From positions 95,900 through 159,899 of the forward strand of contig JADJVF010000012.1 in assembly GCA_016716705.1 (NCBI GenBank): a stretch of 64,000 nt of DNA, given 5' to 3'. The notes under the pieces were generated by a model. That model worked only from the letters and a program-made list of their open reading frames with translations, had not been told where the DNA came from and ran no database searches. Below, one piece after another: positions 50,443 to 60,498 of the stretch. The translations under genes and the position numbers were made by a program. This DNA comes from Holophagales bacterium (lineage in GTDB: Bacteria; Acidobacteriota; Thermoanaerobaculia; UBA5066). The stretch's first letter is position 1; each line of letters begins with the position of its first letter.

Positions 50443-51279
50443 TTACCGCTGCGCCGCACCGGGCGCAGCGGGGAGGAGGCGCTCGATCTCCCGGAGGAGG
50501 CGATCCGCGAGCCCCGGAAAGTCGTTGTGCGTCGCCTCGGGCACCTCGACCCAACGCGCGCCGGGCCGCGCGGCGGCGAGGCGCCGGCCCATCGCCACGG
50601 GGACGACGTCGTCGCGGGTTCCGTGGAGGAGGGCGACGGGCGAGGAGACTCGTGCGATCTTCGAAAGCGAGTCGAAGCGGTCCCGGATGACCAGCGGCGC
50701 GAACGGACCGGCGACGGTACGCCCCACGTCGACGATCGACGTGTAGGCCGAGACGAGGACGACCGCGGCGACGCGATGGCGCGTCGCGAGCTCGACGGCG
50801 ACACCCGACCCGAGCGAGCGGCCGACGAGGACGACGCACGCCGGCGGGACGCCGAGCCGGCCCAGCTCCGAGAGCGCCGCCTCGCCGTCGGCGTAGAGCC
50901 CCTCCTCGGACGGAGCGCCAGGCAGCCCGCCGTAACCGCGGTACTCGGCGAGGAAGACGCCGAGCCCGCCGGCGCGGAGGGCGTCGGCGAGCGGCAGGTT
51001 GTGCGCCGCCGCCTCGGCGTTGCCGTGAAAGTAGAGAACGACGGGGCGATCGGGCGACGGCGGTGGGACGAACGCGCCGACGAGGTGGAGCCCGTCCGCG
51101 GTCTCGTAGCGAATCACGGTCCACCCCTCGCTCGGGCCCGGCTCGGGGAACGGCGCCTGCGAGGCGGGGAAGATCATCGAGCGGACGAGCGAGGTCAGCA
51201 TGACGAATGCAAGCGCGACCGAGGCGAGAAGGGTCGCTCCGAAGGCAAATCTAGCAGCTGAGTCGCGTCGGCGGAGCAC
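50443..51279 (-). CDS. Membrane-anchored alpha/beta hydrolase
   Basis: 278 residues. An N-terminal span (F-G-A-T-L-L-A-S-V-A-L-A-F-V-M-L-T-S-L) precedes a BEM46/YfhR-type hydrolase: oxyanion region Y-F-H-G-N-A-E, nucleophile V-G-R-S-L-G-S-G-V-A, Asp in H-G-T-R-D-D-V-V and His in A-T-H-N-D-F. These act as lipases/esterases of unknown natural substrate. 30 bases separate it from the thioredoxin gene on the same strand. Confidence 0.86.
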   Translation of the reverse strand: MLRRRDSAARFAFGATLLASVALAFVMLTSLVRSMIFPASQAPFPEPGPSEGWTVIRYETADGLHLVGAFVPPPSPDRPVVLYFHGNAEAAAHNLPLADALRAGGLGVFLAEYRGYGGLPGAPSEEGLYADGEAALSELGRLGVPPACVVLVGRSLGSGVAVELATRHRVAAVVLVSAYTSIVDVGRTVAGPFAPLVIRDRFDSLSKIARVSSPVALLHGTRDDVVPVAMGRRLAAARPGARWVEVPEATHNDFPGLADRLLREIERLLPAAPGAAQR

Positions 51280-51330
51280 CGGGGGAGTCTACGGGGGCGG
51301 GCTGGTACGATCGATCGGCCACCTTCCGAG

Positions 51331-52647
51331 ATGTCGATGAGCGGAGACGACCGGCAGCCTGATGGTTCCGCGCACCCAGCTGGACTGTCGGCAGAGACGA
51401 AGGTCCAGCTCCTCCTCGACCTCTCGAGAAGGGTCCGCGGCACGCTGGACCTGGGCGAGACGCTCGACCGCCTCCTCGACGCGGTGCGGCCCATCGTCGG
51501 GTACGACGCGGCTGGGATCTTCGTCCTGAACGAGGACGTCTTCGCGGGCCACCGCCGGCGGGAGCTGATCGCGGGGGTTGCCCGGCGCGGCTTCGAGGAA
51601 AGGCCGGCCGAGACCGACCCGATGCTCTCTCATGGGGCAGGCATCACCGGGCACGTGATCCGGACCGGCGAGTGCGTCGTCGCTCGGGACGTGCGGCTCG
51701 ATTCCCGCTACGTCGTCGGCCGCGCGTCGACGCTCTCCGAGATCGCGGTGCCGATCGCGGTCGGGGAGAGGACGATCGGCGCCCTGAACCTCGAGAGCGA
51801 CCGCTGCGGGGCCTTCGGTGAAGGCCACCTCGACGCACTCCGGTTCTTTGCCGAGGCCGCGGCCGTCGCCGTGGACAAGGCGATGCTCCACAGGAGCCTC
51901 CTTGAGAAGCAGCAGCTCGAAGCGCAGCTCCGCGTCGCCCATCAGGTGCAGTCGCGGCTCCTCCCCCAGGCCCTGCCTTCCGTCGACGGCTACGACGTCG
52001 CCGCCGTCTACATCCCGAGCTGGGAGCTGGCGGGCGACTACTACGACTTCTTCCACCTCCCGGGAGGCCGGCTCGGGCTGGCGATCGCCGACGTCGCGGG
52101 CAAGGGCGTGCCGGCGGCGCTCATCATGGCGACGTTCCGGGCGCTGCTGAGGGCCCACGTGGCGTCGGGGGCCGCTCTCGCGGAGATCGCCGCCCGGCTG
52201 AACCGGCTCCTGCGCGACGACTGCCGGCCGCACGGCTTCGTGACCTGCTTCCTTGCCGAGCTCGAGCCCGCGACCGGACGGCTGACCTACGTCAACTGCG
52301 GTCACGTTCCCCCGCTTCTCGTCGGGACGGGCGTCAGCGAGGAGGAGCTGAGCGAGGGAGGCCCGGTCCTGGGCGTCTTCGAGAAGGCCGCGTATGTTGC
52401 GCGGGAGGCGACGCTGGAGCCGGGGCAGACCCTCGTGCTCCTCACAGACGGCGTCAGCGAGGCCCGCCGGCCCGACGGCGAGGAGCTCGGGACCGGGAGG
52501 ATTCGCGCGATCGTTCGCGAGGGCTCGTCGCGCGACGCGGCCGCGGTTGCCGAGGAGATCGTGAGGCTGGCGCGCGAGTTCACCGGCTCGACCGGGTTCG
52601 AGGACGACTTCACGCTCGTCCTCCTGGCGCGGCGCGCGGGCGACTGA
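51331..52647 (+). CDS. GAF-domain PP2C/SpoIIE-type phosphatase (RsbU-like)
   Basis: 438 residues. Residues about 20-175 are a GAF domain (G-Y-D-A-A-G-I-F-V-L, G-I-T-G-H-V-I-R-T-G, P-I-A-V-G-E-R-T-I-G-A-L-N-L-E-S). A helical linker leads to a PP2C-type domain (R-L-L-P-Q-A-L-P, W-E-L-A-G-D-Y-Y-D, I-A-D-V-A-G-K-G-V-P-A-A-L, and near the end F-E-D-D-F-T-L). It likely dephosphorylates an anti-sigma-factor antagonist when the GAF domain binds a small ligand. No partner genes adjoin. Similar in role to the receiver-linked phosphatase at 10173. Confidence 0.9.
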   Translation: MSMSGDDRQPDGSAHPAGLSAETKVQLLLDLSRRVRGTLDLGETLDRLLDAVRPIVGYDAAGIFVLNEDVFAGHRRRELIAGVARRGFEERPAETDPMLSHGAGITGHVIRTGECVVARDVRLDSRYVVGRASTLSEIAVPIAVGERTIGALNLESDRCGAFGEGHLDALRFFAEAAAVAVDKAMLHRSLLEKQQLEAQLRVAHQVQSRLLPQALPSVDGYDVAAVYIPSWELAGDYYDFFHLPGGRLGLAIADVAGKGVPAALIMATFRALLRAHVASGAALAEIAARLNRLLRDDCRPHGFVTCFLAELEPATGRLTYVNCGHVPPLLVGTGVSEEELSEGGPVLGVFEKAAYVAREATLEPGQTLVLLTDGVSEARRPDGEELGTGRIRAIVREGSSRDAAAVAEEIVRLAREFTGSTGFEDDFTLVLLARRAGD

Positions 52648-52674
52648 CGGCCCGCCGTGGCAGAGTCCGCTGCC

Positions 52675-53886
52675 ATGACGACGCTCCTCGCGCCGACCGA
52701 CACGTTCGGCCTCTGGGCCTTCCTCGCCCTCGGTGCGGCCGTCGCCATCGGGCTCGAGCAGCGCTACCGCTGGGCGGCGGCGGTCACCGGAGTCCTCCTC
52801 GCGCTCTTCTGGGGAATGCTCGGGGTGAACCTGAGAATCGTCCCGGCCGACTCCGACGTGTGGGACGCGGTCTGGAGCCATCTCGTCCCGCTCGCGATCG
52901 CCCTTCTCCTCTTCGACGCCGACCTGCGCCGCATCTGGCGGGAATCGGGCCGGATGTTCTGGATCTTCAACCTCAGCGCTCTCGGGACGTGCCTCGGCTC
53001 GGTTCTGGCTGTCCTCGTCGTCGGAAGCGGCATCCCGGACGTCGCCGCCGCCGCGGCGCTCATGACGGGGACGTACATCGGTGGCACGGTCAACCTCGTC
53101 GCGCTCTCGGCCGCGCTCTCGCCCCCGAAGGAGCTCGTGGGCGGTCTCCTCGTGGCCGACAACGTGACGATGGCGCTCGCCTTCGGTCTCCTCGTCGCGC
53201 TTCCGGGCCTTGCCTTCGTGAGGAGACGCTTCGCCCATCCTTTCGAGGACGCGGTCGACGCGGCCGCGTCCGGGGCGTCCGTGTCCGCGGAGGGGCGGAC
53301 GCGCGCGGCCACCTTCTGGAAGCCGAAGGAGATCTCCCTTGCCGACCTGGCGACGGCGCTGGCCGTCGCTCTCGGGGCGGTGGCGATCTCGGTAGCGATC
53401 GCCGACGCGGTGCGGGCGATTCCCGGCGCCCCCGAGCTCGTCAGGCAGACGCTCGGCCAGAAGTACCTCGTCCTGCCGCTCGTGATGGCGGGCCTGGCGA
53501 CCGTGTTCCCGGCGCGGCTCGCGGCGATCCGCGGGGCGCACGAGCTCGGGACGCTCGTGATGTACCTCTTCTTCGTCGTCGTCGGCGTTCCGGCGAGCGC
53601 GGCGGCGCTCCTCCAGCGGGGCCCGGCGCTCTTCCTCTTCACGGGCATCATCGCCGCCGTGAACGTCGCCGTGACCCTCGGCGCGGCGAGGCTCTTCCGC
53701 TTCAGCATCGAGGAGGCCGTCCTCGCCTCGAACGCGACGCTCGGCGGTCCGACGACGGCAGCCGGGATGGCCGTCGCGAAGGGGTGGGACGGGCTCGTCC
53801 TCCCGGGGATCCTCGTCGGAGTCTGGGGCTACGCCATCGGGAACTGGGTCGGGCTGCTCGTCGGCCGGCTCGTCGCCCATCTATAG
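52675..53886 (+). CDS. DUF819-family membrane protein
   Basis: 403 residues from ATG 52675; GTG 52657 is an alternative start. Ten to twelve membrane segments. G-T-Y-I-G-G-T-V-N-L-V-A-L-S and, later, S-N-A-T-L-G-G-P-T-T-A-A-G-M-A are the repeated signature of the DUF819/YjcL family, thought to be an amino-acid or carboxylate transporter of the BART superfamily. Substrate unknown. It ends at a TAG 3 bases before repeat copy 3. Confidence 0.9.
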   Translation: MTTLLAPTDTFGLWAFLALGAAVAIGLEQRYRWAAAVTGVLLALFWGMLGVNLRIVPADSDVWDAVWSHLVPLAIALLLFDADLRRIWRESGRMFWIFNLSALGTCLGSVLAVLVVGSGIPDVAAAAALMTGTYIGGTVNLVALSAALSPPKELVGGLLVADNVTMALAFGLLVALPGLAFVRRRFAHPFEDAVDAAASGASVSAEGRTRAATFWKPKEISLADLATALAVALGAVAISVAIADAVRAIPGAPELVRQTLGQKYLVLPLVMAGLATVFPARLAAIRGAHELGTLVMYLFFVVVGVPASAAALLQRGPALFLFTGIIAAVNVAVTLGAARLFRFSIEEAVLASNATLGGPTTAAGMAVAKGWDGLVLPGILVGVWGYAIGNWVGLLVGRLVAHL

Positions 53887-53889
53887 TAT

Positions 53890-53908
53890 AAAATCAAGAC
53901 CTGACCCC
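53890..53908 (+). repeat. Intergenic 19-bp repeat, copy 3
   Basis: AAAATCAAGACCTGACCCC, preceded by CTATAGTAT. It lies 3 bases after the DUF819 stop and 43 bases before the MFS gene, both on the plus strand. Confidence 0.85.
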
Positions 53909-53950
53909 ATCGTCGTTGACATTCCGCGGGGGGGCGCGCACAACGCCGCG

Positions 53951-55120
53951 GTGAACCTCCGGCTCCTCGGCACTCTCCTCCTCGGGCACCTCACGACCGA
54001 TCTCGCGCAGGGGATGATCCCCGCCCTCCTCCCGTTCTTCATCGCCGAGCGGGGACTCAGCTATGCCGCCGCGGGCGGGCTCGTCCTCGCCGCGACGGTC
54101 GCGTCCTCGATCGTCCAGCCGGTCTTCGGGTACTTCGCCGATCGCCGACCGTCCCCCTGGCTCGTCCCCGCGGGGGTCGCGATCGCGGGAATCGGCGTCG
54201 CCCTCGCGGGCGTCGCGCCGACCTACCCGCTCATCGCGGCGGCCGTCGCCTTCCACGGTCTGGGCGTCGCGGCTTTCCACCCGGAGGGGGCGCGGGCCGC
54301 GGCGTTCGCCTCGGGAGAGAAGCGCGCGACGGGGATGAGCTTTTTTTCAACGGGCGGAAACCTCGGCATGGCGACCGGGCCCCTCGTCATCACGCCGCTC
54401 GTCCTCGCGCTCGGCCTGAGGGCGACGCTCGCGCCGCTCCTTCCGATTCTTCTCGTCGCCGCGTTCCTCTCGACTCAGATCGGACGGCTCGCGGCGCTTC
54501 GGCCTCCCGGGCACGGGACGGGCGCCGCGGCGCCTGGTGCGGACCGGTGGGGCCCGTTCGGGCGCCTCGCCGTCGTCGTCATGAGCCGTTCGGTCGTCTA
54601 CACCGGGCTCTCGTCGTTCCTGCCGCTCTTCTTCGCGGGCGTCCTCGGACGGACGAAGGCGGAAGGGGCCACGGCGCTCTCGATCCTTCTCGGCACGGGC
54701 GTCGTCGGGACGCTCGCCGGCGGCCGGCTCGCCGACCGCTTCGGCAGGCGAGTCGTCATCCTCGTCTCGATGACCGCTCTGGCGCCTCTCCTCTACGCCC
54801 TCGCCTCCGCACGCGATCCGCGCGTCGCCACGGCGCTCCTCGTCCCGCTCTCTCTCGCCCTCTACCTTCCGTTCAGCGTCCTCGTCGTCATGGGGCAGGA
54901 GTTCCTCCCGAACCACGTCGGGACGGCCTCGGGCGTGACGGTCGGCCTCGCGGTCACCGCGGGCGGTCTCGCGGCTCCGCTCCTCGGTCTCGTCGCGGAT
55001 CGCTGGGGGGTCGCCGGCCCTCTCTTTGTCGTCTCGGCGCTGCCTCTCCTGGCCGTCGCCCTCACGCTGACGCTGCCCGACTCGCGGGCCGTCCGGGAGC
55101 CGGGCGCCGCCGTGGCCTGA
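53951..55120 (+). CDS. Major facilitator transporter, fosmidomycin-resistance (Fsr)-like
   Basis: 389 residues, GTG start, 12 membrane segments. H-L-T-T-D-L-A-Q-G-M-I-P-A-L-L-P at the N-terminus, A-F-H-P-E-G-A-R near residue 113 and G-A-x-L-x-D-R-F-G-R-R-V in the second half match the Fsr group of efflux carriers. It may export a small antibiotic or metabolite; the natural substrate is unknown. Confidence 0.87.
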   Translation: MNLRLLGTLLLGHLTTDLAQGMIPALLPFFIAERGLSYAAAGGLVLAATVASSIVQPVFGYFADRRPSPWLVPAGVAIAGIGVALAGVAPTYPLIAAAVAFHGLGVAAFHPEGARAAAFASGEKRATGMSFFSTGGNLGMATGPLVITPLVLALGLRATLAPLLPILLVAAFLSTQIGRLAALRPPGHGTGAAAPGADRWGPFGRLAVVVMSRSVVYTGLSSFLPLFFAGVLGRTKAEGATALSILLGTGVVGTLAGGRLADRFGRRVVILVSMTALAPLLYALASARDPRVATALLVPLSLALYLPFSVLVVMGQEFLPNHVGTASGVTVGLAVTAGGLAAPLLGLVADRWGVAGPLFVVSALPLLAVALTLTLPDSRAVREPGAAVA

Positions 55121-55141
55121 TCGACGTGGTTCGCCGGGGCG

Positions 55142-56440
55142 TCAGTCGACGATTCCGGTGGGCGCCGGGCTGCCCTCGTTCGTCCACCCGAGCCTGTCGA
55201 AGGCCGTGAACAGGAGGCTGAGGGCGACGGCGACGAATGTGCCGAGGGCCATTCCCTTCAGCTCGACGGCGCCGAGCTTCACGGCGGCGCCGCTCGCGCC
55301 GCTGACGAGGACGACGGAGGTGAGGACGAGGTTGCGGGGCTTCGTGTAGTCGACCTTCTTCTCGACGAGCATCCGGATCCCCGCGGCGGCGATGACGCCG
55401 AAGAGGAGGATGCAGACGCCGCCCATGACGGGCGTCGGGATGCTCCGGATGGCGGCCGCGAGCTTGCCGACGAAGGAGATGACGATGGCGAGGACCGCCG
55501 CGCCGCCGATGACCCAGACGCTGAAGACGCGCGTGATGGCCATGACGCCGATGTTCTCTCCGTAGGTCGTGTTCGGCGTGGCGCCGGCGAGGCCGGAGAG
55601 GACGTTCGAGAGGCCGTCGCCGAGGAGGGACCGATGGAGGCCGGGGTCCTTCACGAAGTCGCGCCCGACGACGTTTCCGGTGACGACGAGGTGGCCGATG
55701 TGCTCGGCGAGGACGACGAGACCGGCAGGGAGGATCATCAGGATCGCCTGCGGCGAGAACGTCGGCGCGTAGAGCTGCGGCGCCTCGAGCCAGGGAGCCC
55801 GGGCGATGGCTGAAAGGTCGACGATTCCGGCGGCGAGCGCCGCGCCGTAGCCCGCCACGACGCCGACGAGAACGGGGATGACCCCGAGAAAGCCCCGGAA
55901 GAGGACCGACCCGAGGATGGTGACGCCGAGCGTCACCATCGCCACGGCGACGGCCGTTCCTCGGCCCGGCTGGCTCGCCCCGTCGCCGGTGAGCCCGGCC
56001 ATGCTCGTGGCGACGGGGGCGAGCTCGAGGCCGATGACGGCGACGATCGCCCCCATCGCGGCGGGAGGGAAGACGACGTCGAGCCAACGCGTGCCCGCCA
56101 CGCGGATGACCTGCGAAACCAGGATGAAGAAGACGCCGAAAGCGATGAAACCTCCCTGGGCAGCGGCATAGCCTCCCAGCTCCGGGTGCGCCAGGACGGC
56201 GAAGACCGGCGAGAGGAACGCGAAGCTCGACCCGAGGTAGGCCGGGACCTTCCCGCGGCAGACCGCGAGGTAGACGAGCGTCCCGATGCCGTTCATCAGG
56301 AGCGACGTCGCGGGGCTCACCTTGAAGAGGAAGGGGACGAGGACCGTCGCCCCGAACATCGCGAAGAGATGCTGGAGGGAGAGCGGGAGCGTCTGAAGGA
56401 GCGGGAGCCGCTCGTCGACGTCGATGATCCGTCGCTCCAT
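55142..56440 (-). CDS. NCS2-family nucleobase (uracil/xanthine) permease
   Basis: 432 residues from ATG 56440; a longer frame starting in repeat copy 4 is rejected. Fourteen helices expected; N-terminal L-S-L-Q-H-L-F-A-M-F-G-A-T-V-L-V-P and later G-A-T-P-N-T-T-Y-G-E-N-I-G-V-M-A-I-T-R-V match the UraA/RutG group with the motif N-T-T-Y-G-E-N-I. It takes up uracil or xanthine with protons. Divergent from the xanthine-dehydrogenase/oxamate operon, which suggests that it feeds purine breakdown, though UraA-like sequence points to pyrimidines too. Confidence 0.92.
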   Translation of the reverse strand: MERRIIDVDERLPLLQTLPLSLQHLFAMFGATVLVPFLFKVSPATSLLMNGIGTLVYLAVCRGKVPAYLGSSFAFLSPVFAVLAHPELGGYAAAQGGFIAFGVFFILVSQVIRVAGTRWLDVVFPPAAMGAIVAVIGLELAPVATSMAGLTGDGASQPGRGTAVAVAMVTLGVTILGSVLFRGFLGVIPVLVGVVAGYGAALAAGIVDLSAIARAPWLEAPQLYAPTFSPQAILMILPAGLVVLAEHIGHLVVTGNVVGRDFVKDPGLHRSLLGDGLSNVLSGLAGATPNTTYGENIGVMAITRVFSVWVIGGAAVLAIVISFVGKLAAAIRSIPTPVMGGVCILLFGVIAAAGIRMLVEKKVDYTKPRNLVLTSVVLVSGASGAAVKLGAVELKGMALGTFVAVALSLLFTAFDRLGWTNEGSPAPTGIVD

Positions 56441-56740
56441 GGAGCGTCCTCCTGGAAGCCGGCCCGTCGACCGGCCAGAGTAGAAAATCAAGACCTGACC
56501 CCAGTCAGGGAATTATTGCAACCGGCCATTGTAGTTCCGTTGGCGCGAATCCGTGCTGCTTCCTCGGCACATCCCGGCGTTTCCCTCGCGGCGCGCCGAA
56601 GACTAGGATGCCAAGGTCATGCCCGCTGGGCGCCGCTCCGGACGGAGCGCTTTGAGACTCGTTTCTCTTTCGAACGCCGTCGATCACGCAGCGGGAGCCG
56701 GGACCCGTCCGGGTTTCGCTTCCGCGGGAGGGATCGCCTG
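56441..56740. promoter_or_regulatory. 300-base divergent control region between the permease and the purine-degradation operon
   Basis: No gene is visible. It holds repeat copy 4 (56484-56502), an inverted repeat CCTGAC-CCCA-GTCAGG (56494-56509) overlapping it, and a 16-bp palindrome CGCTCCG-GA-CGGAGCG (56635-56650) about 90 bases before the plus-strand ATG at 56741, a plausible repressor site. No clear -35/-10 pair was found. Confidence 0.4.
56484..56502 (+). repeat. Intergenic 19-bp repeat, copy 4
   Basis: AAAATCAAGACCTGACCCC, preceded by AGAGTAG as in copy 1 and by the GC-rich near-palindrome GGCCCGTCGACCGGCC. It lies 44 bases upstream of the permease start. Confidence 0.85.
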
Positions 56741-57580
56741 ATGCCCACAGACCTCGACTACCTCGCCCCGACGACCGTCGACGAGGCCATCGCCCTGAAA
56801 GCGATGCCGGGGACCGCGTGGCTCCTGGGCGGGACCGATCTCCTCCCCCAGATGAGAGCGGGCCGGAAGGCGCCGGAGCGCCTCGTCGACCTGAAGCGGA
56901 TCCCCGGCCTTCACGAGATCCGCGAGAGCGCGGACGGAGGCCTTTCCATCGGTGCCGCGGTGCCGCTGGCCGACGTGGAGACCCACCCGGGCGTCCTCGA
57001 CCGCTTTCCGCTCCTGGCCGAGTGCGCGAAGACGGTGGGCGCGTGGCCGCTGCGCCAGCGGGCGACGCTGGCCGGAAACCTCTGCAACGCCTCTCCCGCG
57101 GCCGACACGGCGGTGGCGCTCCTGGCCCTCGACGCGGAGGTGAAGGTCGCCTCCACCGCCGGACGCCGCTCGATTCCCATCCGCGAGTTCTTCCTCGGGC
57201 CCGGCCTCGCCGCGCTCAGCCCGGGGGATCTGGTGACGGAGATCGTCCTGCCCGCCGCCTCCGCCGGCTTCCGGGGCTCGTACCTTCGGCTTTCGAGGCG
57301 GAAGGGGATGGACCTGGCGACCGTCGGCGTCCTGGTCGGAAAGTCGAACGGCACGCTCCCGGCGCGCTGGCGCGTGGCGCTGGCAGCCGTCGCGCCGACG
57401 CCGCTTCGGCTCCGCGCCGTCGAGGAGCTGCTCGAGGCGAAGGGGGCCGCCGCCGCGGGCGAAGCGGCGGAGGCGGCGAGGGTCGCCTGCCGCCCGATCA
57501 CCGACCTGCGCGGGAGCGCGGAGTACCGGCGCGAGATGGTGGGCGTCCTCGTCCGCCGCGGCGTCGAGAGCCTGGGCTGA
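56741..57580 (+). CDS. Xanthine dehydrogenase family, FAD-binding subunit
   Basis: 279 residues from ATG 56741. It begins D-Y-L-A-P-T-T-V-D-E-A, with flavin-binding A-W-L-L-G-G-T-D-L-L-P near residue 27 and a second motif T-L-A-G-N-L-C-N-A-S-P-A-A-D-T near residue 110, as in the medium subunit of molybdenum hydroxylases; the C-terminal CO-dehydrogenase-flavoprotein domain follows. It passes electrons from the iron-sulfur subunit to NAD or another acceptor. First gene of an operon with overlaps throughout. Confidence 0.92.
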   Translation: MPTDLDYLAPTTVDEAIALKAMPGTAWLLGGTDLLPQMRAGRKAPERLVDLKRIPGLHEIRESADGGLSIGAAVPLADVETHPGVLDRFPLLAECAKTVGAWPLRQRATLAGNLCNASPAADTAVALLALDAEVKVASTAGRRSIPIREFFLGPGLAALSPGDLVTEIVLPAASAGFRGSYLRLSRRKGMDLATVGVLVGKSNGTLPARWRVALAAVAPTPLRLRAVEELLEAKGAAAAGEAAEAARVACRPITDLRGSAEYRREMVGVLVRRGVESLG

Positions 57581-57591
57581 AGGGGGCGCCG

Positions 57592-58125
57592 ATGAAGAAG
57601 ACGATCACGCTCGAGGTGAACGGCGTTCCCGAGACGGCGGACGTGGAGGTCGGAACGACGCTCCTGCGCTTCCTGCGCGACGGGCTCGACCTGACCGGGG
57701 CGAAGGAAGGGTGCAACGAGGGGGAGTGCGGATCGTGCATGGTCCTCCTCGACGGGCGCCCCGTGAACAGCTGCCTCGTCCTCGCCGTCGAGGCCGACGG
57801 CCGGTCGGTGACGACGATCGAGGGGCTCGGCAAGGACGACGTTCTCCATCCGCTCCAGAAGGCGTTCCTCTCGCACGCGGCCATCCAGTGCGGCTTCTGC
57901 ACGCCCGGGATGATCGTGAGCGCGGCCGCTCTCCTGCGCGAGAAGCCCGACCCGTCCGAGGACGACGTGAGGAAAGCGCTCGCCGGGAACCTCTGCCGCT
58001 GCACCGGCTACCGCCAGATCGTCGACGCCGTGCATGCCGCGGCGACCGAGATGAGAGCCGCTGCCAGCGTCGACGATGAGGCCGGTTCCGGCAGGCTCGC
58101 CGCGCCCGAGGAGGTGACGGCGTGA
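57592..58125 (+). CDS. Xanthine dehydrogenase family, [2Fe-2S] subunit
   Basis: 177 residues from ATG 57592. Plant-type cluster Cys in E-G-C-N-E-G-E-C-G-S-C-M-V-L; second cluster Cys in Q-C-G-F-C-T-P-G-M and N-L-C-R-C-T-G-Y-R. Length and order are typical of the small subunit. Its C-terminal tail is slightly long and Ala-rich. Stop overlaps the molybdenum subunit start (GTGA). Confidence 0.95.
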   Translation: MKKTITLEVNGVPETADVEVGTTLLRFLRDGLDLTGAKEGCNEGECGSCMVLLDGRPVNSCLVLAVEADGRSVTTIEGLGKDDVLHPLQKAFLSHAAIQCGFCTPGMIVSAAALLREKPDPSEDDVRKALAGNLCRCTGYRQIVDAVHAAATEMRAAASVDDEAGSGRLAAPEEVTA

Positions 58126-60498
58126 CCGCCGCCCGTTCCGTCGGCACGGACGTCCCCCGCGTCGAAGGCCTCGAGAAGGTGACGGGCGCGGCGCAGTACA
58201 CCGCCGACCTGAAGTTCCCGCGGCTCCTCCACGTCGCCGTCGTCCGCTCGCCCCACCCGCACGCGCGGGTCCTCGCAGTGAGGACGGAGAAGGCGGCGCG
58301 GATGCCGGGCGTCCGCGCGGTCGTCTCCGGCCGCGACTTCCCGCTCCACACCGGCATCTACCTCAAGGACCAGACGGTCTTCGCGACCGACCGCGTCCGC
58401 TTCGTCGGCGACCCCGTGGCCGCCGTCGCCGCCGAGACGCCCGAGGCGGCCGCCGAGGCGGCCGCCCTCGTCGCGGTCGACTACGAGCCGCTCCCGCCGA
58501 TCTTCGACGTGGAGGAGGGGTTCGCCCCGGGGGCGCCGCTCGTCCACCCCGACCTCGGGAGCTACGAGGTCGTCCCGTGGATCCAGCCGAAGGCGGGGAC
58601 GAACGTCTGCAACCACCTGAAGATCCGGAAGGGCGACTACGCAAAGGCGCTCGGCGGCGCGTGGCGCGTCTTCGAGAACGTCTTTCCGCGTCCCGCAGGT
58701 CCAGCACGTCCCGATGGAGCCCCACGTCTCCGTCGCGCGCGTCGACCTCGCGGGGAAGGTGGAGGTCCACACCTCGGCGCAGAGCCCGTTCACGGTGCGT
58801 CACCTCCTCTCGGCCTGCTTCGGCCTCTCCCACGGCGACGTCAGGGTCCACGTGCCGTACGTCGGCGGCGGCTTCGGCGGGAAGGCGGGAATCAACCTCG
58901 AGCCGATCGCCGTCGCGCTCGCCATGCGCTGCCGCGGCCGCTGGGTCCGGCTCATGGTCGACCGGCACGAGGAGTTCTTCGCGACGGTCGTGAGGCAGGG
59001 GCTGACGGCGACCCTCGTCACGGGCGTCGACCGGAGCGGCAAGGTGCAGGCCCAGAAGATGCACTACCTCTGGAACTGCGGCGCCTACGGCGGCTACGGC
59101 GTGAACATCGTCCGCTCGGCGGGCTACACCTGCGGCGGGGCGTACGAGTTCCCCAACGTGGAGGGCGACAGCATCGGCGTCTACACGAACCGTCCGGTCG
59201 GCAGCGCCTACCGGGGCTTCGGGATGCAGGAGATCCACTGGGCGCTCGAGCAGCAGATGGACAAGGTCGCCCTCGAGATCGGGATGGACCCGGTCGCGTT
59301 CCGGCTCCTCAACGCGCTCGGCGCGGGGAAGTCGACGGTGACGGGGCAGGTCCTCGACGAGCACGCCGGGCGCGTCGACCTCTGCATCCGCAGGGTCGCG
59401 GACGAGATCGGGATGGACCCCGGCCGCCAGAAGACGCCGTACCGCGGAAAGGGAATCGCCTGCGCGGTGAAGGCGCCCGCCATGCCGAACGACGCCGCGT
59501 CGTCGGTCGTGATGAAGTTCGCCGAGGACGCCACGCTCGAGATCCTCATCGCCGGAATCGACTACGGGCAGGGGCTGATGACGGTCGTCGCACAGTTCGC
59601 GGCGGAAGCGCTCGACATCCCGGTCGAGACGGTTCGCGTGCGCGGGTGCCCCGACACGGACCTCTCGCCGTACGACTGGCAGACGGTCGCGTCGCGTCAG
59701 ACCTGGGCGACGGGGAACGCCGTCCTGCGCGGGGCCGAGGAGATTCGCCGGAAGCTCTGCGACACGGCGGGAGAGGCGCTCGGCGTGCCCCCGTCGGAGC
59801 TGGCGCTCCGCGGCGGCGCCGTCGTCCACGAGGCGTCGGGGCGGTCGCTTCCGCTCGCGCGCCTCGTCATGGGCTACCAGTTCCCCGACGGCCACGCCAT
59901 CGGCGGGCCGGTCGCCGCGGCCACGTCGTACCTTCCCGAGGGGCTCCTCTTCCTCGACCCCGAGACGAGCCAGAGCGCCAAGCCGGTGGCGAAGTGGACG
60001 TTCGGGGCGCAGGCGGTGGAGGTCTCGGTGGACCCGGAGACGGGGCAGGTGACGGTGGAGAAGGTCGCAGCCTGCTACGACGTCGGCCGCGTGGTGAACC
60101 CCGGCCTCATCAAGGGTCAGACGTACGGCGGCATCGTCCAGGGGATCGGCACCGGGACGATGGAGGAGCTCGTCCTCGACACGAAGACGGGACGCGCGCT
60201 GAACGCCTCCCTCATGGACTACAAGATCCCGTCCACCGAGGACGTGCCGGCGGTGATGTCGGTCGACTTCGTCGAGACGCCGCAGAAGGACGGCCCGATG
60301 GGGGCGCGCGGCATCGGCGAGCACACGATGATCCCGACGCCGGCCGCCATCGCCAACGCCCTCTTCGACGCGTGCGGCATCCGGATCTCCGAGATGCCGA
60401 TCACGGCCGAGAAGGTCTGGCGGGCGCTGAGGGAGAAGGAGAACGCGGCGAAGGGGGCGAACGCCGAGGCGGCCGTCCCGTCGAGCGTGACCGCGTGA
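58122..60498 (+). CDS. Xanthine dehydrogenase family, molybdopterin-binding subunit, one frameshift
   Basis: Starts GTG 58122 (V-G-T-D-V-P-R-V-E-G-L-E-K-V-T-G-A-A-Q-Y). The frame breaks near 58684: removing one base of the TTT-C run changes P-R-P-A-G-P into V-F-R-V-P-Q-V-Q-H-V-P-M-E-P, and the rest runs to 60498. Cofactor motifs are G-G-G-F-G-G-K near residue 245, A-Y-R-G-F-G-M and the late G-A-R-G-I-G-E-H, whose Glu is the catalytic base in this family. Repaired length 791. It hydroxylates a purine such as hypoxanthine or xanthine; exact substrate is inferred from neighbours. Stop overlaps the next gene (GTGA). Confidence 0.9.
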